This document shows, one piece after another, positions 31,561-39,012 of a stretch of 57,648 bases of DNA. Origin of the DNA: Microseira wollei NIES-4236 (lineage in GTDB: Bacteria; Cyanobacteriota; Cyanobacteriia; Cyanobacteriales; Aerosakkonemataceae); NCBI RefSeq assembly GCF_020521235.1, contig NZ_BLAY01000047.1, positions 1 through 57,648 on the forward strand, in the 5' to 3' direction. Below the pieces are notes generated by a model. The model searched no databases. It was not told the DNA's origin and saw nothing but the letters and a program-made list of their open reading frames with translations. Position numbers and translations under genes: made by a program. The stretch's first letter is position 1; each line of letters opens with the position of its first letter.

Positions 31561-32141
31561 TTAGTTTGGTTTCGATAGCTGAAAATCGGGGTGCGATCTA
31601 CCCAAATGGCGATCGCAAAGCACGAGCGGATAAAGATTTCACTTTCCAATCATAAATGCTGAGTCAGTGTCAAAGGTTATATGTACGCGAATCTGCGAAC
31701 AGCTACAAAATAACTGACAAGGAAATTCAGTATTTTCACGCTGGGGTATTTCGCTAGAAGTGGGAATAATAAATCAAAGAAAGACAGAAGAACGGGTATG
31801 CGGTCGAATGGCATCAGGTGTAGCCGAGGGTTTTCTAGGTGAACTTAGGGCTGTCATTTACCGTTAAACGTTCTTAATCTCAAGGGGTTGCATCGCTAGT
31901 TCCGAACTGAGTGGGAAAGATTTTTTACCTAATTTTTCCCGAAGTGTAGTTTGAATCAACTTGACTTTCACAAAAATTCCACAATTGGGATTTATGTTGG
32001 AAGTAAAGAAGGGTTAAACCCAACAGTATCGGCTCTGCAAGAGCTGATATCGTAAACCGTAGGCAGGGGCGATCGCCCATTGTGCAATTAGTCGCCCCAG
32101 CTTGCAAGTTCAATCTGCGTAAAAAACTCACCCAATCGGTC
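31561..32141. other. Long intergenic region inside the polysaccharide cluster
   Basis: A 581-base stretch between the barrel gene and the first DUF3131 gene. It contains HIP1-type GGCGATCGC at 31606-31614 and no repeat array, hairpin terminator or recognisable riboswitch. The lack of a stop-codon-free frame and its length suggest a promoter for the downstream run, but no promoter element can be named with confidence. Confidence 0.4.
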
Positions 32142-33581
32142 ATGAATGAAGGTTTCGATCCACCACCAAAAAGTTTATCAATCCTGGCAATCGTTGGGGG
32201 AGTAGTAACCGCCGTCGTAGCGATCGCAATTTTAGAACCGCTATCCAACACGCCGAATCGCAATTTGTCCAAAGCAACACCCTCTCCCACCCCTACTGCT
32301 GAACTATCGGCTAGTGCCAAAATTGCCCAATTAGACGCAACATCGACGAAATTACCGGGTAATCCGGTAACTTCAGCCGATTTAGCCGCGACTATAACCC
32401 CAAATCTTGCCAGCAGCACGTTGACTGCGACAGAAATGGCGATGGCGAAGTCTGCTTGGGCGTATTTTCAAGCGAATTGGAACGAAGAGACGGGATTAGT
32501 CAATTCGGTGGACGGATTTGCGTCGGTGACGATGTGGGATCAAGCAGCTGCGATCGCTGCCTTAGTCAGTGCTAAAGAACTGAATCTGATCCCAGAGGAT
32601 GAATTTTACGCCAAAATGCGCCAAATGTTGCGAACTTTGGCAAAAATGCCTTTATACAAAGGTGAATTACCCAACAAAGTTTACAACTCCAAAACCTTAA
32701 TTCCCGTCAATTACGGTCAATTAGAAAAACGGGAAGAAATAGGCTGGTCGGCTTTAGATTTAGGCAGGCTAGCACTCTGGCTAAAAATTGTGGAAACCAA
32801 GTATCCCCAATTGCGGCGGCGAACCCAAGCAGTATGGAAACATTGGAATGTTGATCGTCTAACTAAAGACGGTCAAATGTATGGAACTGCGGTAGTTAAC
32901 GGCAAAGAACAATACAACCAAGAAGGGCGTTTAGGCTACGAAAATTATGCCGCATATGGGCTAAAAATTTGGGGTGTAAAAGTAGATAAAGCCCTGGAAT
33001 ATCAATCCGATGCTGCGTTTGTCGAGCTTTACGGCTATGGCGTTCCCTACGATAAACGGGATGCTAAAAACTCCGGTGCGAATAACTACGTTTTGAGCGA
33101 ACCATTTATTTTGGATGGAATTGAAACGGGATTTCAAGCATTACCAAAAGCTTATGCAGACAGAGTTTTAGCCGCGCAAGAAGCACGCTATAAAGCCACC
33201 AATCAGTTAACTGCTGTCACTGAAGATAATTTGGATCGAGAACCTTACTTTGTTTACAGCACTCTTTTTGTCAATGGAGATGCTTGGGCAACGATTACCG
33301 ATACTGGGAAAAAATACAACAATTTAAGGTTTGTTAGCGCCAAAGCGGCGATTGGTTGGCACGTGCTTTACAACAGCACTTACACAACTGAGTTGTTTAA
33401 TTTTGTCCAATATAACTTAAATTCAACCAAGGGTTGGTACAACGGTTTTTACGAAGAGTTGCAGGAGCCTAACAAGTCTTTGACGGCTAACAATAACGGG
33501 GTGATTCTGGAAAGCTTACTTTATAAAAAGGTTGGAAAACCTTTAACGGTTTGGGCTGGATTGTCACAAGATAGACGATAA
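32142..33581 (+). CDS. DUF3131 protein, one domain, membrane-anchored
   Basis: About 479 residues from the ATG at 32142 (a GTG at 32082 is possible). An N-terminal membrane segment (LSILAIVGGVVTAVVAIAIL) and a Ser/Pro/Thr-rich spacer precede one DUF3131 domain (about 100-475). Its motif order is AKSAWAYFQANWNEETGLVN, TMWDQAAAIAALV, GELPNKVYN, GWSALDLGRLALW, KDGQMYG, EGRLGYENYAAYGLKIWG, NYVLSEPFILDGIETG, AVTEDNLDREPYFVY, SAKAAIGW and NKSLTANNNGVILESLLYK. The helical repeat pattern and conserved Asp, Glu and Trp residues suggest an alpha/alpha-barrel sugar-active or sugar-binding enzyme, but the family has no established function. It is the first of three DUF3131 genes in the cluster. Confidence 0.85.
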   Translation: MNEGFDPPPKSLSILAIVGGVVTAVVAIAILEPLSNTPNRNLSKATPSPTPTAELSASAKIAQLDATSTKLPGNPVTSADLAATITPNLASSTLTATEMAMAKSAWAYFQANWNEETGLVNSVDGFASVTMWDQAAAIAALVSAKELNLIPEDEFYAKMRQMLRTLAKMPLYKGELPNKVYNSKTLIPVNYGQLEKREEIGWSALDLGRLALWLKIVETKYPQLRRRTQAVWKHWNVDRLTKDGQMYGTAVVNGKEQYNQEGRLGYENYAAYGLKIWGVKVDKALEYQSDAAFVELYGYGVPYDKRDAKNSGANNYVLSEPFILDGIETGFQALPKAYADRVLAAQEARYKATNQLTAVTEDNLDREPYFVYSTLFVNGDAWATITDTGKKYNNLRFVSAKAAIGWHVLYNSTYTTELFNFVQYNLNSTKGWYNGFYEELQEPNKSLTANNNGVILESLLYKKVGKPLTVWAGLSQDRR

Positions 33582-33629
33582 AAAGTCAAGGGGAAAGAAC
33601 GGTTAAATTTGGTTGAGGTTGCTACTGAA

Positions 33630-36518
33630 ATGAAAGAGAAATTCATGGCAATAAAACGGGAGCGAAACAAGCGGATAAAACTGATTTCCCTATTTTTAGT
33701 GGGGTTGTTGTTCCAGCCTTTAGTGGTGATTTGTACTGGAATGCGATCGCTGGCTCAAACCCCACCCGCTGCGACATCAAATGCCTGCGCTGAAATTAGC
33801 TCACCCCTAACGCCAGAGGAACTGGCTGACGCTAAAACAGCTTGGCAATATTTCCTGAATAACTATCAGCAAGCTACGGGTTTTACCAACTCAACTGGGG
33901 GTTATCCTTCCGGCACGCTTTGGGATATGGGCAATTACTTGATGGCACTCAATGCCGCGCGCTGGCTGAATTTAACTGACCAAGCAGATTTTGACAATCG
34001 CCTCAACAAATTTCTCACCAATATCGGCAATTTGAAACTGTTTGAAGATACCTTGCCCAACAAGGTTTATAACGCAGCCAACGGGCAAATGGTTGATTAT
34101 GGAAATAATCCGATTGAACGAGGAATTGGTTGGTCTGCTTTGGATATTGGTCGCATCCTTGCCGCGTTCCACGTTTTGCGTACTTGCCATCCTCAATACA
34201 ACGATTGGCTAAAAGGAATTGTGGCGAAGTGGAACGTGGCAAAATCTCTCCAAGACGGACAACTTTTTGGGGCGACTGTTCTACCTGACAACAAAACATT
34301 GTTGGTGCAAGAAGGGCGATTGGGTTACGAGGAATATGCAGCCAGAGGTTACGAACTTTGGGGATTTAAAGCACCAAAAGCACTGGCGCTAGAACCGTTT
34401 AAATTTGTTGACGTAAATCAGGTCAAAATTCCGGTAGATACCCGCGACTACAAAGCCACCAATGCCAACAACTATGTAGTCAGCGAATCCTACATCTTAG
34501 ATGGAATTGAATTTGGGTTAGAAGGGGTTTTGAAAGAATATGCTGCCAGGGTTTTTGAAGCGCAAAAGCGTCGCTACGAATCCACAGGGCAGCTAACGGC
34601 GGTAACAGAAGATAACCTCGACCAAGCACCTTATTTTATCTACAACACCGTTTATGCAAATGGGGTCGCTTGGGCGCCGATTACAGAAAAAAACGAACAG
34701 ATTCCCCAGTTTCGCAACATTAGCACCAAAGCAGCTTATGGCTGGCGCTATCTTTATCCAGATAACCCTTATGCCCAAAAAGTTTTTGATGCGGTAAAAA
34801 GTTTGAAAAGTCCTGATAACGGCGGTTTCTACGCCGGACTTTATGAGGAAAGCAAACAACCGAATAAATCGCTAACGGGCAATACCAATGGGTTAATTCT
34901 GGAAATCCTTTATTTCAAAGCGAGGGGGAATCGCCCTTTAATTGGGTCAAATTTAGTCACTTTTGCTTCGCCATCGGGGGATAATTCTGCTGCTGCACCC
35001 TCGACTCCAACGCCTGAGAGTGCGGCAACTCCCACTGCACCACCCCTGGCGGCAACTCCCACCGCACCACCCCCTGCTGCAACTGAGACAGCTAAACCTG
35101 CGGAAACTAACGTTGTTGCTGTCGCACCCATTCCCTCGGTGGGGAAACTATCCTCGCGTTTGGAACTAGCTAGACCGCTGACGGCTGTAGAACGGCGGTA
35201 TGCTGAGGGAGCGTGGAGCTATTTTAGGGCCAATTATCAGCCGAAAACTGGGTTGGTGAGCGATCGATCGGACACAAAAGCAGCAACAATATGGGGATTG
35301 GGCGATTATCTCGCCGCACTGCAAGCAGCAGATAACCTGGCGATTATTTCAGAGACAGAATTTGACCAACGCACCCGACATTTGTTAGCAGCTTTAGGCA
35401 AATTACCTTTATTTGCTGCCGAATTACCGACGCGGGGATACGATATTCGCACATTACAACCAGTAGATTACAACTCAAAACCCGTTGCCGAACCAACCGG
35501 ATTTTCAGCATTAGATATAGGGCGACTTCTGGCAGCACTTTATAACTTAAAAAGTTACCATCCAGAATACACCAATGCCGTCGATCAACTGTTGTTGAAT
35601 TGGTCGTATCTGCGAGTTGTGCGCGACGGGATGCTTTACAGTGCCGTTTCTGTTAAAGATGATACCGGGCAACCTTCCCAGCGCTTCAACCCCGAAACCC
35701 GCCTGGGTTACGAAGAATACGCCGCCCGCGCCTTTCAGATGTGGGGTTTTGATGTGGCAAATTCAGCCATCGGCGGCGAGTACGAAACCAGCAAGGTAGA
35801 AGATTTTAAGATCCCGACGCAACGCAAAAGACCGAATGGGAACACAAGTGTCAATCAATACACGGTTAGCAATCCTTTCCTAGTATACGGTTTGGAATTA
35901 GGCCCAGAACCACAAATGCGCCAATTCCTTACGGCAATGCTGCGCGCCCAAGCTCAGCGCTACCGTCGTACCGGCACTTTCACCGCCTCAGCTACCACCT
36001 TAATTGACCGCGAACCTTACATCGTACACAGCACAATTATCGGTCAGGGAGAACCTTGGGCGGCGCTGGGGTATGACGGGAAACCAGTAGCCGATGATAC
36101 ACGCATGGTCAGCACCGCCGCCGCGTTTGCCTTTCACGCCCTGTTTCCCGACGATGAATATGCCCGTCAATTATGGCAGGCGACAACTGACTTGTATAAT
36201 CCGTTACTCGGATATTACGAAGGCTTTTACGAAAAAACCGGCAAAACCGCATTTGGCTTCACCGGCAATACGAACAGCACGATTTTGCAATCTTTACTTT
36301 ACCAGGCAACCAATCGACAAGCTTTAATCCGCCCGATTAAAACCATGAATTCCCCTTGGTGGGAGGCAGTTGAACGGGGAAATTCCGGTCGCGGTTTACC
36401 GATGACTGCAACGGCGAAAGCACGCTTAGTTTCTGATAATACTGGTAGGTACTGGGTTTCTACTGATAAAACTGGAACTGCAACCGCAGCAACTTCCGTC
36501 AAATTAGATACTAAGTGA
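33630..36518 (+). CDS. Two-domain DUF3131 protein, secreted
   Basis: About 962 residues. A basic N-terminus and hydrophobic segment (LISLFLVGLLFQPLVVICTG) form the export signal. Domain 1 (about 60-440) has the full motif set (TGFTNS, LWDMG, LPNKVYN, GWSALDIGR, EGRLGYEEYAARGYELWG, NYVVSESYILDGIEFG, AVTEDNLDQAPYFIY, NKSLTGNTNGLILE). A Pro/Ala/Thr linker (about 455-510) with near repeats of ATPTAPP follows. Domain 2 (about 515-900) is diverged: TIWGLGDY replaces the WD motif, TRGYD replaces NKVYN, and ASATTLIDREPYIVHST replaces AVTEDN, while RLGYEEYAARAFQMWG is kept. Domain 2 may therefore bind rather than cut. ATG 33630 is preferred over the TTG at 33609. It starts 48 bases after the previous gene. 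Confidence 0.85.
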   Translation: MKEKFMAIKRERNKRIKLISLFLVGLLFQPLVVICTGMRSLAQTPPAATSNACAEISSPLTPEELADAKTAWQYFLNNYQQATGFTNSTGGYPSGTLWDMGNYLMALNAARWLNLTDQADFDNRLNKFLTNIGNLKLFEDTLPNKVYNAANGQMVDYGNNPIERGIGWSALDIGRILAAFHVLRTCHPQYNDWLKGIVAKWNVAKSLQDGQLFGATVLPDNKTLLVQEGRLGYEEYAARGYELWGFKAPKALALEPFKFVDVNQVKIPVDTRDYKATNANNYVVSESYILDGIEFGLEGVLKEYAARVFEAQKRRYESTGQLTAVTEDNLDQAPYFIYNTVYANGVAWAPITEKNEQIPQFRNISTKAAYGWRYLYPDNPYAQKVFDAVKSLKSPDNGGFYAGLYEESKQPNKSLTGNTNGLILEILYFKARGNRPLIGSNLVTFASPSGDNSAAAPSTPTPESAATPTAPPLAATPTAPPPAATETAKPAETNVVAVAPIPSVGKLSSRLELARPLTAVERRYAEGAWSYFRANYQPKTGLVSDRSDTKAATIWGLGDYLAALQAADNLAIISETEFDQRTRHLLAALGKLPLFAAELPTRGYDIRTLQPVDYNSKPVAEPTGFSALDIGRLLAALYNLKSYHPEYTNAVDQLLLNWSYLRVVRDGMLYSAVSVKDDTGQPSQRFNPETRLGYEEYAARAFQMWGFDVANSAIGGEYETSKVEDFKIPTQRKRPNGNTSVNQYTVSNPFLVYGLELGPEPQMRQFLTAMLRAQAQRYRRTGTFTASATTLIDREPYIVHSTIIGQGEPWAALGYDGKPVADDTRMVSTAAAFAFHALFPDDEYARQLWQATTDLYNPLLGYYEGFYEKTGKTAFGFTGNTNSTILQSLLYQATNRQALIRPIKTMNSPWWEAVERGNSGRGLPMTATAKARLVSDNTGRYWVSTDKTGTATAATSVKLDTK

Positions 36519-36533
36519 GTTAGAGGTGAAGAA

Positions 36534-37160
36534 ATGCTGAAGTTTATCAAGCGATCGCCGCTACTAACATTCCTCCTGGTGCTGGGGGGTAGCATTTACG
36601 GGATGCAAAATATACCAGTAGCGGTAGGCGCTAAAGCGCCTACAAACGGGGCGCTAAAGCGCCTACTACAAACGGGCGTACCGAGAAATGCGGTGCGTTG
36701 GGTGTTTGCACCGAATGGTTGGAGTGAAGAGGCGCATCGATTTGAGAATTATTATCCGGGAAGTGACAAAGTAGATGTAGTCGCATTCAGCGCCTACAAT
36801 TGGGGCTACTGTCCCAAATCGGATTGGAAAAATTGGGGTAACGCCGCCGATGCGTTTAAACCTTATGTCGAACGGATGCAAAAAATGGCTCCTGGCAAGC
36901 CAATTTTTATCGCTCAAACTGCTAGCACCAGTTACAACAAAACCGGGGCGAATAGTAGTGATAAAGACAAATGGGTTAACGATGCTTACACTTATCTAGC
37001 TTCTGTTCCCGGCGTGCAAGGCATCATGTATTTCAACATCGATAAAGAATGTGATTGGGCGCTCTACAATGACAACGGTAACAAATCGGATGGTTACAAA
37101 ACCGCTGTTAGCAATCCTGCTTTTACTTACGTTTCACCGACTGAGATAAATCGACAATGA
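36534..37160 (+). CDS. Truncated GH26-like protein without catalytic residues
   Basis: Of 208 residues, 1-28 form a signal peptide (LLTFLLVLGGSIYG). Residues 30-50 come from two GGCGCTAAAGCGCC hairpin repeats (KAPTNGALKRLL). From about 53 on it matches the C-terminal half of GH26 beta-mannanase-like hydrolases: VRWVFAPNG, YYPGSDKVDVVAFSAYNWG, KPIFIAQTAS and GIMYFNIDKECDWAL. The N-terminal half with the acid/base HEMNG motif is missing, and at the nucleophile position, where IAE is usual, it has IAQ (Gln128). The protein should not hydrolyse by the GH26 mechanism and may act as a glycan-binding relic. The ATG has GAGGTGAAG just upstream. Its TGA overlaps the ATG of the next gene (ATGA). Confidence 0.7.
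   Translation: MLKFIKRSPLLTFLLVLGGSIYGMQNIPVAVGAKAPTNGALKRLLQTGVPRNAVRWVFAPNGWSEEAHRFENYYPGSDKVDVVAFSAYNWGYCPKSDWKNWGNAADAFKPYVERMQKMAPGKPIFIAQTASTSYNKTGANSSDKDKWVNDAYTYLASVPGVQGIMYFNIDKECDWALYNDNGNKSDGYKTAVSNPAFTYVSPTEINRQ
36617..36670. repeat. GGCGCTAAAGCGCC hairpin repeats inside the GH26-like gene
   Basis: GGCGCTAAAGCGCCTACAAA occurs at about 36628-36647, and GGCGCTAAAGCGCCTACTAC at about 36652-36671. Both stay in frame and code for the odd stretch between signal peptide and GH26-like region. The same GCTTTAGC-type stems occur in the neighbouring insert. Confidence 0.8.
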
Positions 37161-38995
37161 TGGCAATGACGAGCGCGATTTTACCAGTATTTCTAGTTGT
37201 GACAACCAATCAGCAACAATTGGTTTGTCCGGGGGTACAGGTATGGGAATGCTCGTCAACCTGTTGCAGCAGGGAGCATGTCAGGAATGCAAATCTACGC
37301 CGAGACCCTGAAGGGTGCGGCGACAAAAACGAAGCCCGCTTTAGCGGGCTAAAGCTTTTAAAGCCTGGGTCGGCAGGCTTTGTCTGTGTAGCGACACGCT
37401 TTAGGGTGTCCGCTACAAATTTGACATGCTCCCGTTGCAACACCCGCCAGGGAATAAATTCCCTGGCTTATAGCGAAAGTCGTCTAAAGACGACTGCTCC
37501 AAAATTTCCAGTCCATTTTAATGGACTTTCGCTGTTAGCCCGGAAATTTATTTCCGGGCGGGCTGAAAACATGAATGAGAATGATGCTCGTTCGCAAAAT
37601 CAACGCCGTCAATTAATCGCTTTGCCCGATTATTATCACAGAGATTGGCAACCTCCCAGTCCCTCGCTACCTACAACAACACCACCGCCTGCTATACCTT
37701 TTGAAGAACATGCTGCACCCGCTGAAAAACCTTCTTTACCTCCTCCCATTGCGATTGAGAAACCCGTTGAACAGGTATCGCCACCGAAATCTGCACGCCC
37801 GATTGCACCACCCGCTGCGCCACCTGTCGCGAACACTCCACCGAGATTAACGACGGATGCAGATCGAATTGCTGCTAGACGCGCTTGGCAATATTTTGAG
37901 CGCAATTGGAATGCTCAAACGGGTTTTGTTAATTCGGTGGAAAACTATCCTTGGACGACTTGGTGGGATCAAGGTAGTGCGATTTTAGGAATGCACGCGG
38001 CGCACCGATTGGGGTTAATTAAAACCGAGGAATTTAACAGCAAAATAAATCGATTGTTGCAGACTTTGGAAAGATTGTCCCTCGCCGCAACAGGGTTGCC
38101 AAATAAAGCTTATAGCACCAATACAGCGCAGATGATGCGTTTGGATAATACACCCGATCCCAGGGGGACAAGCGGATGGTCGGCGCTAGATATGGCGAGG
38201 TTTTTGCTCGGATTGCGGGTTTTGCGATCGCATTATCCCCAATTCCAGGCGCGCTGCGATCAGATCGTCGCGAAATGGAATTTATCTCAACTCGTTAAAG
38301 ACGGTTGGTTACAAGGTGGAATTATAGACAGCAACGGCAGAATTCGCCTCGTACAAGAAGGGCGATTTGGCTACGAACAATATGCCGCCTATAGTTTAAA
38401 ACTCTGGAATATCGAAGCATTAAATGCTTTAAACAATCCACCATTCCAGACAATTCAGATTGATGGTATTGAATTACAAATCGATCGACGAAACTTAAGC
38501 AATTCTGGCGCGAGTAATTATTTAACCAACGACCCTTATTTACTCTGGGGCTTAGAGTTAGGCTGGAATGATTCGATTAAGCCTCACGTTTTAAATCTTT
38601 TCAAAGTGCAAGCAAAACGCTTTGAAACTACAGGAATCTTGACAGCAGTAAACGAAGATTCTATCGATCGTCCGCCTTACTTTTTATACTACAGCGTCTA
38701 TGCTAACGGTCAATCTTGGATGCCAATTAATATTGAGGGGAGAACCTTCCCCCATTTGAGATTTTTAAGTACAAAAGCTGCATTTGCTTGGGCAGCACTA
38801 ATGTCAAACGAACCCTATGCTAAAAAGCTGCGGGAGTCAGTACAAAACTTAGCTGCTCCCAATCGAGGTTATCTAGCAGGGCGCTATGAAAATCCTCGCT
38901 TGGGCGTCAATAACGCAATTGACGTTAATACGAATGCGGTAGTTTTAGAAAGCCTGCTTTACCAAGCAAGAAGCGGGCGTTCTTTAGTTTTTTAA
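37157..38995 (+). CDS. DUF3131 protein, one domain, with repeat-derived N-terminal region
   Basis: The 612-codon frame starts MMAMTSAILPVFLVV at an ATGA overlap with the preceding gene. It then runs through about 120 codons of interspersed repeats before clear protein resumes at MNENDARSQNQRRQL (ATG at 37571, an alternative start). A Pro-rich spacer follows (about 165-230), then a DUF3131 domain (about 237-612) with TGFVNSVENY, TWWDQGSAILGM, GLPNKAYS, GWSALDMARFLLG, EGRFGYEQYAAYSLKLWN, NYLTNDPYLLWGLELG, AVNEDSIDRPPYFLYYS and VNTNAVVLESLLYQA. The domain looks intact. If translation starts at 37571 the protein has no signal sequence, unlike its two relatives. Confidence 0.8.
   Translation: MMAMTSAILPVFLVVTTNQQQLVCPGVQVWECSSTCCSREHVRNANLRRDPEGCGDKNEARFSGLKLLKPGSAGFVCVATRFRVSATNLTCSRCNTRQGINSLAYSESRLKTTAPKFPVHFNGLSLLARKFISGRAENMNENDARSQNQRRQLIALPDYYHRDWQPPSPSLPTTTPPPAIPFEEHAAPAEKPSLPPPIAIEKPVEQVSPPKSARPIAPPAAPPVANTPPRLTTDADRIAARRAWQYFERNWNAQTGFVNSVENYPWTTWWDQGSAILGMHAAHRLGLIKTEEFNSKINRLLQTLERLSLAATGLPNKAYSTNTAQMMRLDNTPDPRGTSGWSALDMARFLLGLRVLRSHYPQFQARCDQIVAKWNLSQLVKDGWLQGGIIDSNGRIRLVQEGRFGYEQYAAYSLKLWNIEALNALNNPPFQTIQIDGIELQIDRRNLSNSGASNYLTNDPYLLWGLELGWNDSIKPHVLNLFKVQAKRFETTGILTAVNEDSIDRPPYFLYYSVYANGQSWMPINIEGRTFPHLRFLSTKAAFAWAALMSNEPYAKKLRESVQNLAAPNRGYLAGRYENPRLGVNNAIDVNTNAVVLESLLYQARSGRSLVF
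37263..37441. repeat. MITE-like element, 179 bp, with inverted terminal repeats
   Basis: The left end at 37263-37283 (GTTGCAGCAGGGAGCATGTC) pairs imperfectly with TGACATGCTCCCGTTGCAAC at 37422-37441. Inside are GCCCGCTTTAGCGGGC (37336-37351) and GTAGCGACAC/GTGTCCGCTAC (37388-37416) hairpins. Directly after it come GCCAGGGAAT/ATTCCCTGGC (37447-37468), AGTCCATTTTAATGGACT and CCCGGAAATTTATTTCCGGG palindromes. The whole lies within the open frame of the third DUF3131 gene. Confidence 0.8.
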
Positions 38996-39012
38996 TTGTT
39001 AGTTGAGGTGTG

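Noticed and set aside
31561-32141. Possible c-di-GMP or other riboswitch before the first DUF3131 gene
   Set aside because: No known conserved core could be recognised by eye and no terminator-like hairpin follows.
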